64,000 nt of DNA from Streptomyces carpinensis (GTDB lineage: Bacteria > Actinomycetota > Actinomycetes > Streptomycetales > Streptomycetaceae): the NCBI RefSeq assembly GCF_002154505.1, contig NZ_MUBM01000007.1, forward strand, positions 38,002-102,001. The letters are read 5' to 3'. Below the pieces are notes generated by a model. That model was not told where the DNA came from. It was given only the letters and a program-made list of their open reading frames with translations, and ran no database searches. Position 1 is the stretch's first letter. The number at the start of each line of letters is the position of its first letter. Positions 44,249 through 53,086 of the stretch are shown piece after piece. The position numbers were made by a program, and so were the translations under genes.

Positions 44249-44251
44249 CGC

Positions 44252-44581
44252 TCATCGCTCGGGCGTCAGCCGGACCCGTGTGGGCCGCCGGGCAGCGGGA
44301 TTGATCGGCGCCTCTTCGCTGGCCGCGCGGCGGGCGGGGAGATTCTGAGCCGAGGTGGCGATCAGATCGGTGGGCGTGCAGTCGAGGATGTCGCAGAGGG
44401 TGGCCAGCACCGGCAGGGACAGCCGTTCCGGGGTGCCGGAGACCAGACGGTGAACCTGGGAGGAGGACAGCGTGATGCCGCGTTCGGTCAGGTGCGGCAG
44501 GAGCTCGGCGACGGTGAACATACCTCGGGCGGCCATCAGCTCTCGCAGGCGCCACCGATAGCTGATCTGGCGTGGCATCAC
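44252..44581 (-). CDS. XRE-family regulator inside recombinase operon
   Basis: A 109-aa protein with a Cro/CI-type helix-turn-helix at about 12-70 (ELLPHLTERGITLSSSQVHR and LSLPVLATLCDILDCTPTDL) and a basic C-terminal tail. Its start overlaps the stop of the upstream recombinase (GTGATG). It may control the operon through the 35-bp palindrome or serve as a directionality or accessory factor. Both roles are inference. Confidence 0.8.
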   Translation of the reverse strand: MMPRQISYRWRLRELMAARGMFTVAELLPHLTERGITLSSSQVHRLVSGTPERLSLPVLATLCDILDCTPTDLIATSAQNLPARRAASEEAPINPAARRPTRVRLTPER

Positions 44582-45696
44582 GAGATCCTTCCCGGCCGCA
44601 GAGCGGCCTCGATGGTGGCGTCCAGGACGCGACGCAGGGAGCGGGTGCGGAAGTCGGAGGAAACACAGGTGTAGATCGCGGTGGTGGACGCGTGGTCATG
44701 GCCGACCTGCTGCTGGACGAACAGCGGGTCGTGGCCGTCCTCGATCAGATGGGTGATGTAGGACCGGCGCAGCGAGTGGAACTCCAGCGCAGAATCCAGG
44801 CCGAGGGCGTCACGGTAGGCGGAGAATCGGGAGTCCAGCCGCTGGACCCCGATCCGTGGGCCTCGCTCGGACGGCCAGAGGGCCCGGCTGCTCGAGTGCC
44901 GCATCCCAGGCCGGACCTCGCTGATCCATTCCTCGACGGTGCCGGGTGTCCAGTGCCAGACGGTCAGCACGCTGCGACGCTTGGGCGGCGAGCCCTTCTT
45001 GGCCTTGCCATAGCGGACCAGCAGGGTGCCGTACTCACCGAACTCTCGGCCCTCCGGATTGCGGCCGAAGTCCGTGAGATCCAGCATCCGGGTCTCGTTG
45101 CGTCGCAGGCCGTAGGCGTATGCGACCTTGAACAAAGCGGCGTCCCGGAAGGCCGGCAACCAGCCCTTGCGGCCCTTGCCGCGAACGCGCAGGACCTCCT
45201 CGTCAGCATGGTCGAAGAACGCTTCCAACTCGGGCCTGGTGAAGGCTCGGCGTTCGGGCTGGCCCTCGGCTTCATCGGCGTGCACTGCGGCGTTCCAGTC
45301 GTAGACCACCTGGACGGGGTGGGGCCCGAAGTGCCGCAGACACTCGTCACCCCACCCGTAGGCGGGGTTGGTCAGGAAGTCGCAGAACTGCCGTACCGAA
45401 CCCTGGTAGTTGCGCAGGGTGGAGCGGACGCAGCCGTGCACGGCCCGCAGATCGGCCGACCACTCATCGACGTGCTGTGACGTCCACTGCCACGGCATAG
45501 CGTCGGAATGCCGGGTGAAGGACCGGACCGTGCGTTCCTGGTCATCGATGTATCCCGGCGAGAGATTCCGGGCCAGCTGCTGGTTGCGCCAGCCCTTGAT
45601 CATCGCCTCGAAGACTTGCTCATCCGGCCGCAGCATCGGCAGACCGTCGATCAAGTGCAGTCGAGCAGACCCTGGAACGAGACCGTCCCCACCCAT
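44578..45696 (-). CDS. tyrosine recombinase/integrase
   Basis: A 372-aa site-specific recombinase with a complete catalytic set: Arg 198 in YGLRRNE, Lys near 231-233 in YGKAKK, His 307 and Arg 310 in FHSLRRSYITHL, His 333 in VGHDHASTT and nucleophile Tyr 342 in AIYT. The N-terminal SAM-like core-binding domain (about 28-112) is present. It is the first gene of the operon, starting 21 bp from the 35-bp palindrome. It is intact and probably active. Confidence 0.9.
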   Translation of the reverse strand: MGGDGLVPGSARLHLIDGLPMLRPDEQVFEAMIKGWRNQQLARNLSPGYIDDQERTVRSFTRHSDAMPWQWTSQHVDEWSADLRAVHGCVRSTLRNYQGSVRQFCDFLTNPAYGWGDECLRHFGPHPVQVVYDWNAAVHADEAEGQPERRAFTRPELEAFFDHADEEVLRVRGKGRKGWLPAFRDAALFKVAYAYGLRRNETRMLDLTDFGRNPEGREFGEYGTLLVRYGKAKKGSPPKRRSVLTVWHWTPGTVEEWISEVRPGMRHSSSRALWPSERGPRIGVQRLDSRFSAYRDALGLDSALEFHSLRRSYITHLIEDGHDPLFVQQQVGHDHASTTAIYTCVSSDFRTRSLRRVLDATIEAALRPGRIS

Positions 45697-45716
45697 CCGC
45701 CATCACTCTCCGTCTA

Positions 45717-45751
45717 TCGCATCTGACGCGAGAATTTCGCATCAGATGCGA
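45717..45751. repeat. 35-bp near-perfect palindrome upstream of recombinase operon
   Basis: Nested inverted repeats: outer arms TCGCATCTGA (45717-45726) and TCAGATGCGA (45742-45751), inner arms GCGA and TCGC around GAATT. Thirty or so of 35 positions are symmetric. It may be the recombination (att/core) site of the element, the operator of the XRE regulator, or both. Confidence 0.65.
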
Positions 45752-45963
45752 CTCGGGGGCGTCTTCGCAGTTCAATCGCTCGATGGAGTGAGGTTCGCAG
45801 ACGTCCGCCGACGCGATCGCTACCGTTCTACCGAGGTCAACGGCCCTGGTGGGCCCACTTCTGTGCGGTCCCGGGGCCGCCTCCAGGACAGGTGTCGCCT
45901 ATCCGCATCCAATGCAATTGGCGTCGGTAGGAACAACGGTACAGCGGTTGGCGCTGAGAACGA

Positions 45964-46518
45964 TCATGGTTCGGGCGTGAGAGTGCTGACCCGATTCTCG
46001 TACTCGCGGCGGGCCTTGCGCTGGGCCAGTACCGCCGGGACGCCCTGGCCGAAGTCGAGCGGTTGGCAGCGGGCGAGGAACTGGCGGTGCACGGCGGGGA
46101 CGGCGGTGACGCGCAGGGTGTAGCCCTGGCCGCGCCGTACGGTCGTCCCTTGATCGAGCGCAGCGCGCTCGACGTCGTCCAGGTCGGTGGCGCGGAGGAA
46201 GTCGGCGACCTTGCCGGGCATGTCGAGGGTGACCGGCAGCTCCGGAGCCGGGACGTCTTCCTCGGCGGCGGTGTGGTCGGGTAGGAGGTCGGCGACGGCG
46301 GTGCGGATGGCGCCGCGGCTGACGCGGTGGTCGCGGGCGAGGGCGGCGATGGAGCGGCCCTCCAGGTACGCCTTGCGCACGGCTGCGGTCGCCCCGGCCG
46401 CGATGGCGGGGCGGCGACCGCCCTTGTTGCCCTTGGCCTCGGCGGCGCGCAGTCCGTCGTAGGTCAGCTCGCGCTGGAGTTCGCCAGCGGCGGCGAGGGT
46501 CTGCACCATGAACTTCAC
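45964..46518 (-). pseudogene. serine recombinase, C-terminal part
   Basis: A 184-codon frame that begins inside the long helix of a resolvase/invertase (FMVQTLAAAGELQREL), then KGNKGGRRPA, a helix-turn-helix (SIAALARDHRVSRGAIRTAV) and an about 100-residue C-terminal extension. The catalytic serine domain is missing and an in-frame stop lies just upstream, so it is a 5'-truncated relic. Confidence 0.7.
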
Positions 46519-46571
46519 GGCCCCGGAGTCCTAGCTCAGACACCGGGGAGCAAGTAACCCGCCGGTAGCTT

Positions 46572-46730
46572 TCAGGGCTTCGCGGCCGTGGTCTTCTTGG
46601 GCTGGCGGGGCACGGTCTTCGTCTTGTCGAGGTGGCCATACACCGTCGACCGGGGCACGCCGAACATGTCGGCGATCTGCTGGACGGCCACGATCAGCTC
46701 GCGCTGGAGCTCGGCGAGCACGGACAGCAT
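46572..46730 (-). pseudogene. internally deleted resolvase remnant
   Basis: It encodes [15 protein letters not shown] fused directly to [20 protein letters not shown] and a basic tail. In intact serine recombinases about 30 residues (TRDGLxAARxxGxxGGR and so on) separate these parts. The N-terminal catalytic domain is absent. A relic. Confidence 0.7.
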
Positions 46731-46754
46731 TCCGAGACCCCGGCCCGTTCGAAG

Positions 46755-47372
46755 ATGGCGGTCGACCGGCTGATCGCGCGCAGGGAGGTGCACCTGCGGG
46801 AGAAGACCCTGTGGCGGATGCTCTACGAGACCGCCGGGCGGTTCGAGGAGATCCTGGGCGTCAACATCGAGGAGCTGGACGTCGCCGGGCGTCGTTGCCT
46901 GGTCAAGGCCAAGGGTGCCCGGACCAAGGCCCGCCGCCGGGGCCAGTCACGCGAGGACTACGTGCTGGAGCCCGTGTACTGGGATGCCGGCACCGCCCGG
47001 CTGCTGCCCCGGCTGCTCAAGGGCCGCACCCGCGGGCCGGTGTTTGTCACCCACCGCCGCCCGGGGCCGGGCAAGGTCGTCAGCTCCCGCGACGTATGCC
47101 CGGACACCGGGCTGGCCCGGCTTTCGTACGGGCAGGCCCGCGCCCTGCTCGACGAGCACACCGCCCTGCGCGGACCGGGTACGGGCTGGGACCTGCACGA
47201 GTACCGCCATTCCGCCCTGACCCACCTCGGCGAGCAGGGTGACTCGCTGTTGATGCTGATGGCGAAGTCCCGGCACAAGAAGCCGGAGAACGTCCGCCGT
47301 TACTTCAAGCCCTCCCCCGAGGCGATCTCCGAGCTGACCAGCCTGCTCGCCCCCGGCGACGCCCGCCGTTGA
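46755..47372 (+). pseudogene. tyrosine integrase, N-terminally truncated
   Basis: 205 codons covering only the catalytic domain: [20 protein letters not shown] (box I Arg), [18 protein letters not shown] (His/Arg) and [14 protein letters not shown] (His and Tyr). The core-binding domain is missing and the frame joins resolvase remnant sequence at about 46735. It is probably a relic, although the catalytic residues remain. Confidence 0.75.
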
Positions 47373-47419
47373 CCGCCTGCGCCGGGCAGGGTAGGGCTGG
47401 CCCGGCAGGGGCGGGGCGT

Positions 47420-48355
47420 TCAACGCGGAATCACCCAGCCCGGTGCCCAGGTCCCGGCGGCGTCGTGGCCGGCCGTCGTGGCGGCGAGGTGGGTGCGGAG
47501 AGTGGCCAGCGCTGGGTGGGGGTTGTCGCGGTGCCAGAGGAGCGAGTGCGGGTAGACGGGCGTCGGGTCGGTCACCGGGATGCGGCGCAGGCCGTGGCCG
47601 GCGGGCCAGATGAGGCGGGTGGGCTCGCCCATGAAGGTGGCCAGGGCCGGTGTGTCGGCGATGGTGTCGAGGAGAGCATCGGAGCCGAAGTTGGGGCCGG
47701 TGGCCTCGATGGTGAGGCCGTACTCGGCGATGAGGTCGTCGTAGTAGGCGGCCCACTCGGTGCCGGGGGCGATGCCGGGCATCCAGATCCGGTGTCCGAC
47801 GAGTTGGGCGAGGGGCACCGACTGGGCGCCTGCCAGTGCGTGGGCGGGGCCGGTGAGGAGCTGGAGCGGCTCGTCGAGCACCCGGACGGAGGCGATGTCC
47901 TCGGGAAGGGGTCGGCCGGGCGCGGCGACGGCGCGGAAGGACGCGTCGATCGCACCGGAGCGAATGGCAGTGACGGCCGTGTCGATGTCGAACAGCATCA
48001 TCACGTCTAGGTCGATCTCGGGGTGTGCCCGGTGGAAGCCGCGCATCAGGCCCGACTGCGCGCTGCGCGAGGCGAGCACGTCGACGCGCAGCGGACGGCG
48101 GCCGGGGCGCACGGACGCGCCCGCGCGCTCGGCGACGCGCAGCAGCTCGCGTGCGTGGGGCAGGAACGCCTGCCCATCGATGGTGAGCTCAGCGCCGCGT
48201 GCGGCACGGGTGAACAGCCGCACGCCGAGCATGCGCTCCAGCGTGGCGATGCGTTTGGAGACGGCCTGCTGGGTGATCGACAGGTCGGCGGCGGCTTTCT
48301 GGAACTGGCCCGCTTCCGCGACGGCGACGAAGGTACGTACTGCTTCGAGATCCAC
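47420..48355 (-). CDS. LysR-family transcriptional regulator
   Basis: A 311-aa LysR regulator: N-terminal winged helix-turn-helix (about 5-62, FVAVAEAGQFQKAAADLSIT and QQAVSKRIATLERML) and a type II periplasmic-binding-like effector domain (about 90-290). The GTG at 48355 follows AAGGTGGG. It is divergent from the MFS gene, with an inverted repeat between them, the classical LysR layout. Confidence 0.88.
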   Translation of the reverse strand: MDLEAVRTFVAVAEAGQFQKAAADLSITQQAVSKRIATLERMLGVRLFTRAARGAELTIDGQAFLPHARELLRVAERAGASVRPGRRPLRVDVLASRSAQSGLMRGFHRAHPEIDLDVMMLFDIDTAVTAIRSGAIDASFRAVAAPGRPLPEDIASVRVLDEPLQLLTGPAHALAGAQSVPLAQLVGHRIWMPGIAPGTEWAAYYDDLIAEYGLTIEATGPNFGSDALLDTIADTPALATFMGEPTRLIWPAGHGLRRIPVTDPTPVYPHSLLWHRDNPHPALATLRTHLAATTAGHDAAGTWAPGWVIPR

Positions 48356-48373
48356 GCCGACCCACCTTAGTGA

Positions 48374-48388
48374 ACAACTGATTGTTGT
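48374..48388. promoter_or_regulatory. LysR-type operator candidate
   Basis: ACAAC-TGATT-GTTGT, an interrupted inverted repeat 19 bp upstream of the LysR start and within the divergent promoter region. Confidence 0.5.
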
Positions 48389-48495
48389 GGATTGCTGGCG
48401 GGTCAGTTGTTTGACCTGCTGTTGTCCTGCCCGCTTATCTCTCATCGGTCAACGTCAGTTTGTTCGGGTGGGACCTCAACGGGAGTGCGCTGAGC

Positions 48496-49740
48496 ATGGT
48501 GGGCAGGAGACGGTTGGGCCGGCAGTTCGGCTGGCTGTGGGCGTCATATGCGGTGAGCGCATATGGGTCCGGTCTGGGGTTCGGGGCGTTGCCACTGATC
48601 GCTGTGCTGGTGCTGCATGCCGGACCCGCTGAGGTGTCTGCGCTGTCCGCGGTGGGGCCTGCGGTGGGTGCGCTGATCGCGGCGCGGCTCGCGCCGTGGG
48701 TGGAGTTCCGGCGCAAGCGCCCGGTCATGATCATGATGGACCTGGCCCGGTTTGCGGCCATGGCGACGATCCCCGTCGCCTACGCCTTCGGATGGCTCAG
48801 TTTCGTCCAACTGCTCGTGGTCTCGGCCGTGGTCGCCGCAGCCAAGATCGCCTTCAACTCAGCCAGCGGCGCCTACCTCAAGGCCCTCGTCCGACCGGAT
48901 GACCTGCTCGTCGCCAACGCACGGTTCGAGTCCACGAACTGGAGCTCCATCGCGGTGGGGCCACCGCTTGGCGGGGCGGCGATCGGCCTGTTCGGGCCGG
49001 TCACGACCGTGGTGGCCGACGCGCTCAGCTACCTGCTCTCCGCGTTGGGCATCACCGCGATCCGCGGCCGGGAAGAAGCAGCGCGAACGACCGACAAGGG
49101 CCCGGTCCGGGCGGGCGCACTGCTCGACGGCTGGCGACACCTCATGGGGCACCCCGGTTTGCGGGCGCTCTACCTCAACAACATGCTCGTCGGCGGTCTG
49201 ATCATGGCCACCGAGCCCCTGCTGGCCGTGCTCCTGCTTCGCCAGCTCGGGTTCCCGCCCTGGCAGTACGGCCTCGCCTTCGCCGCGCCCTGTGTCGGCG
49301 GACTCATCGGCTCCCGGCTGGCCCGCCGTGTCGTGGTCCGCTACGGCCAGCACGCGGTCTTCCGGACCGTCGGCACCCTGCGCGCCATCTGGCTGATCGG
49401 TCTGGCCTTTGTCCGTCCCGGCGTCGTCGGTCTCGTCACTGTGATGGCCGTCGAGCTGGCCATCATCATCAACATGAGCCTGTACAGCCCGGTGCTCGCC
49501 ACCTACCGGCTCGAACACACCCCCAGGCATCTCGTGGCCCGCACCCTGTCGGCCTGGTCGATCGGCCAGCAGACCTCCATCGCCGTCCTCACCGCACTCG
49601 CCGGGCTGCTCGCCGACGTCACCAGCACACGCACCGCTCTCACGGTCGCGGGACTGCTCATCCTGACCACCCCGCTCCTGCTTCCCCGACAGGACCAGAC
49701 GTCGCAGCACGAGCCGGAACTGTCCCGCAGCCACTCATGA
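48496..49740 (+). CDS. MFS exporter (EntS-like)
   Basis: A 414-aa, about 12-helix major facilitator of the MFS_3/EntS type: WASYAVSAYGSGLGFGALPL at the N-terminus and LVRPDDLLVANARFES in the cytoplasmic loop are characteristic. The role is probably efflux of a siderophore, drug or similar small molecule. It is under the divergent LysR regulator. GGGAG lies 10 nt before the ATG. Confidence 0.85.
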   Translation: MVGRRRLGRQFGWLWASYAVSAYGSGLGFGALPLIAVLVLHAGPAEVSALSAVGPAVGALIAARLAPWVEFRRKRPVMIMMDLARFAAMATIPVAYAFGWLSFVQLLVVSAVVAAAKIAFNSASGAYLKALVRPDDLLVANARFESTNWSSIAVGPPLGGAAIGLFGPVTTVVADALSYLLSALGITAIRGREEAARTTDKGPVRAGALLDGWRHLMGHPGLRALYLNNMLVGGLIMATEPLLAVLLLRQLGFPPWQYGLAFAAPCVGGLIGSRLARRVVVRYGQHAVFRTVGTLRAIWLIGLAFVRPGVVGLVTVMAVELAIIINMSLYSPVLATYRLEHTPRHLVARTLSAWSIGQQTSIAVLTALAGLLADVTSTRTALTVAGLLILTTPLLLPRQDQTSQHEPELSRSHS

Positions 49741-49815
49741 GGCACCACCAGAAACCTCCGCGCCCTCCGGCGGGCCGAGGCCGGCCGGAACGGCAACGCC
49801 TCTCCCTGGCCAACG

Positions 49816-50331
49816 GTGATAGCCGGCCACAGCGCCCTGGAATGTCTCCTGGCATGTGTGCTTCTCTTCGGCGTCACCACGATAGTCCGATGGGTGATCG
49901 GCCCATCCGTCATTTCCGATCAGGTCAAGCAGATTCACCTTCAACTGTTGATCGTCTGCGCGGCCGTCGGGGTGCTCACCGCCGAGTCCCCGACCGCCTA
50001 CGCCCTGCTGCAGCCCGGAGCGGGCTGGACGGCGCCCGACTTGTTCGTGGCCGAGGCCGCCGGCATGGGCGTCATCGTGTTTCTCGTCGGGTACTTTCTC
50101 CGGAGTGCTCACCTGGCGCCCCTGGTCCCCTGGCTGGTCGGACTGCTGATCGGTGGAGCGACAACCCTGCTGGGCACCACCACGGGAGGCTGCGTCAACC
50201 CCGCACGCCAGTTCGGACCGGCCGTGGTCTCCGGGCTGCTCTCGTCCATGTGGGTGTACCTGCCCGCTCCGGTCGTGGGAGCTCTCGTCACGGCCCTCAC
50301 CCTGGACCGGGTGAACAAGCACCGCACCTGA
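49816..50331 (+). CDS. shortened aquaporin/MIP-like protein
   Basis: A 171-aa membrane protein with five or so helices. The second half matches an aquaporin C-terminal repeat (GLLIGGATTLLG, then GGCVNPARQFGPAVVSG, holding one NPA box, and a final helix). The first NPA box and helix 3 expected in the N-terminal repeat are absent; MIP proteins are normally 230-280 aa with two NPA boxes. The GTG start lacks a ribosome site. It is either an internally deleted, decayed gene or an unusual half-channel. Confidence 0.6.
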   Translation: MIAGHSALECLLACVLLFGVTTIVRWVIGPSVISDQVKQIHLQLLIVCAAVGVLTAESPTAYALLQPGAGWTAPDLFVAEAAGMGVIVFLVGYFLRSAHLAPLVPWLVGLLIGGATTLLGTTTGGCVNPARQFGPAVVSGLLSSMWVYLPAPVVGALVTALTLDRVNKHRT

Positions 50332-50415
50332 CGCATCGGCTGTGCGGCACCGACGAAAGCGGTGCCCCCTTGAAAGAACCCAGATGAGTCGCCCGCACAG
50401 GAGGTGTGCCGGCAG

Positions 50416-52698
50416 ATGCCGACAGCAGACCGGACCCGGCTCACGCGACTCCGGGAGTGGCTGTGCGTGCACGATCCGGAGTTCGCGGCGACACGCCGGG
50501 CCGGGCGTACCGCGCTTGTGATGCCCGCACTTTTCGCGCTGTGCTCTCACGTCATTCAGGCGCAAACGATAGCGACGTACTCCGCGTTCGGATCATTCTC
50601 CATGTTGCTGCTGGTCGACTTCACCGGTCCAATGGTGCAGCGGCTCCGGGCACACGTTGGCCTGGCGGCGGCGTGGGCCCTGCTGATCTGTCTCGGCACG
50701 CTGGTGGGCCGGACTACCTGGCTCGCGGTCGCCGTCATGGTGGTGATCGGCTTCCTGATCCTCTTCTCGGGTGTCGTCAGCTCGGTGCTTGCGGGTTCGA
50801 CGACCGCCCTGCTCCTGGCGTTCGTCCTCCCGGTGACCACGCCGGCGCCGCTGTCGGAGCTGCCGGGCAGGCTGGCAGGCGCGGGCCTTGCCGCGCTGGC
50901 CGCCACGCTCGCGATCTCCCTCCTGTGGCCCCGGCCGGTCGCCGACCCACTCAGCGCGCCCGCCGCCCGGGCATGCCGCGCGGCAGCGGCGCAACTGCGC
51001 GCCGACGCTTCCCGGTCGGCCGGCGAACCGAATGCCCCGACGCCCGAGGAGGGCGAGGAAATCGCCGGCCAGGCCGCCGCCTCGGCGACCGATCTACGCA
51101 CTGCCTTCGACGCGACTCCCTACCGGCCCACCGGACTGTCCACCAGTTCCCGCGCGCTCGTGCGCCTGGTCGACGAGCTCACCTGGCTCACCGCCGCCCT
51201 GACCGCACACCGGCACGCGACCGATGTCTTCGCGTGCGATCCCGAGACCCACGCCGTGCTGGGGACCGCCGCCACGGCCCTTGAGCAGGCAGCCGGCCTG
51301 CTGGAGGACCCGCACGCTCCGCTCAACCCGCTCCCGGCAGCCTCAGCCGACCTCAGAAAGGCCCTGGAGAGTCTCGAGCGCAGCGCCACCCTCCGTCTGC
51401 CCGTCGTCCGGCGCCCCGGAACCGAAGTGGATACTCGCGCCTTCATCGAGAGTTTGGACATGCCCTTCCGCGTCCAGAAGCTGGGATTCGCGACCCTTCA
51501 GATCGCGGCGAACGTACGCCTCGCCGTTGCGGCCGAACAGCGCAGTTGGCGTGAACGGCTGCTCGGCTACGAACCCGGCTCCGTCACCGAACCGCTTGCC
51601 GCTGCCCGCGAGCGGGCAGAGGCCCATCTCCAGCCTCACTCGGTCTGGCTGCACAACAGCCTGAGGGGCGCGCTCGGTCTCGGCATCGCCGTCGCCCTGG
51701 CGAGCCTGACTAGTGTCCAGCACTCGTTCTGGATCCTGCTCGGCACCCTGTCGGTTCTTCGCTCGAACGCGCTCAACACCGGGCAGAACGCGGTACGCGC
51801 CCTTGGTGGCACGATCGTGGGCTCACTCGCCGGCGCCGGGGTGCTCCGCCTGATCGGTCACCACGGCACCGCGCTCTGGTTCTTACTTCCCCTCGCCGTC
51901 CTCGTCGCCGGAATCGCCCCTACCGCGATCTCCTTCGCAGCCGGTCAGGCGGCTTTCACCGTCATGCTCGTCATCCTGTTCAACATCGGCCAGGACCCCG
52001 ACTGGCACATCGCGCTGCTGCGCCTGCAGGACATCGCCATCGGCTGCGGAGTGAGCATGCTGGTGGGCATCTTCTTCTGGCCCCGCGGGGCAGCGGCCGC
52101 CGTCGACCGGGCTCTCGCCGCCGCGTACGCCGAAAGCGCCCACTACCTGGCCGGCGCGGTCGAGTACGCGGTCGGCAGGTGCGGCAATCGCCCCCCGGTC
52201 GCAGGGTCGCCGCTGAAGGAGGAGCGCCAGGCGGCCGCAGCCGCTCGGCGGCTGGATGACGCATTCCGCAGTTACCTTGCCGAGCGCGGCCCCAAGCCCG
52301 TTCGCCTGGCCGACCTGACCACCCTGGTGACCGGCATCGTCGGACTGCGCCTAGCAGCGGAGGCCGTGCTGGGGCTGTGGCAGCGCGCCGGCGCACAGTC
52401 CACCGGAACGGACCGTGCTGACGCCCGTCTGGTCCTGCTCACCATCTCCGACCGTGTGACCGGCTGGTACCGGGATCTGGCCGCATGCCTGGAGCACCGG
52501 GACTCGGTCCCCGACCCGCTTCCGCGCAACCCCGATGACGAGGCTTGCCTGGTCGAGTCCGTCGGTCGAGATCTTTGCGACGACCGTCGGCAGGCTGCCG
52601 ACACGGCAGTCCGCATCATCTGGACCGCCGATCATCTCGACACCGCTCGCCGCCTCCAGCCCGGCCTCACAGCGGCAGCAAGGAGCCGACGGCGCTGA
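50416..52698 (+). CDS. FUSC-family membrane protein
   Basis: A 760-aa protein with two blocks of 5-6 membrane helices (about 25-175 and 415-565), each followed by a cytosolic helical region, the layout of the fusaric acid resistance/aromatic acid exporter (FUSC) family. HSFWILLGTLSVLRSNALNT begins the second block, as is typical. ATG 50416 is chosen because AGGAGG lies 11 nt upstream and overlaps an in-frame GTG at 50404. Likely exports aromatic carboxylates; the substrate is inferred from the family. Confidence 0.85.
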   Translation: MPTADRTRLTRLREWLCVHDPEFAATRRAGRTALVMPALFALCSHVIQAQTIATYSAFGSFSMLLLVDFTGPMVQRLRAHVGLAAAWALLICLGTLVGRTTWLAVAVMVVIGFLILFSGVVSSVLAGSTTALLLAFVLPVTTPAPLSELPGRLAGAGLAALAATLAISLLWPRPVADPLSAPAARACRAAAAQLRADASRSAGEPNAPTPEEGEEIAGQAAASATDLRTAFDATPYRPTGLSTSSRALVRLVDELTWLTAALTAHRHATDVFACDPETHAVLGTAATALEQAAGLLEDPHAPLNPLPAASADLRKALESLERSATLRLPVVRRPGTEVDTRAFIESLDMPFRVQKLGFATLQIAANVRLAVAAEQRSWRERLLGYEPGSVTEPLAAARERAEAHLQPHSVWLHNSLRGALGLGIAVALASLTSVQHSFWILLGTLSVLRSNALNTGQNAVRALGGTIVGSLAGAGVLRLIGHHGTALWFLLPLAVLVAGIAPTAISFAAGQAAFTVMLVILFNIGQDPDWHIALLRLQDIAIGCGVSMLVGIFFWPRGAAAAVDRALAAAYAESAHYLAGAVEYAVGRCGNRPPVAGSPLKEERQAAAAARRLDDAFRSYLAERGPKPVRLADLTTLVTGIVGLRLAAEAVLGLWQRAGAQSTGTDRADARLVLLTISDRVTGWYRDLAACLEHRDSVPDPLPRNPDDEACLVESVGRDLCDDRRQAADTAVRIIWTADHLDTARRLQPGLTAAARSRRR

Positions 52699-53086
52699 CT
52701 CCGCGCCTGCGAGAAGCCCTCCGGCGAAGATGCCGATGTCGCCGGACTTAGAGGAGGACTTCCTGCGGCAGCGTTCGACGACCAGGGAGACGCTCAAGGG
52801 CGTCGGGAAGCTGGAGCGCGGCGACCTGCTGGCGGCGCTGCGGCACGTGGCCCGGCAGCCGGAGTCAACGCTGTTGCGCCTACCGGGCCTTCCATCCGGG
52901 TGGAGAGGCGCAGGTCGCCTGGTGATGGCGCCCATCGCCATGCCGATGCCGCCGATGGTCGACCCGACTGACAGCCGCCCGCCGAGGGTTCCGGACAAAG
53001 GCGTCCAATTGCCGTAACGCGGTGCAGCTGTCATGCCCGTGCGCGGGTATCGCTCTCAGGAAATGATCCCCTGCGTAGGAGTCACT
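52699..53086. other. spacer with possible small ORF
   Basis: There is no clear gene. A plus-strand frame from about 52730 to 53017 reads MPMSPDLEEDFLRQR and RGDLLAALRHVARQPEST, a plausible helical peptide, but it lacks a ribosome site and matches nothing I know. Confidence 0.3.

Noticed and set aside
42782..45696. Recombinase-in-trio (RIT) element
   Set aside because: The middle gene is an XRE helix-turn-helix protein of 109 aa, not a third tyrosine recombinase.
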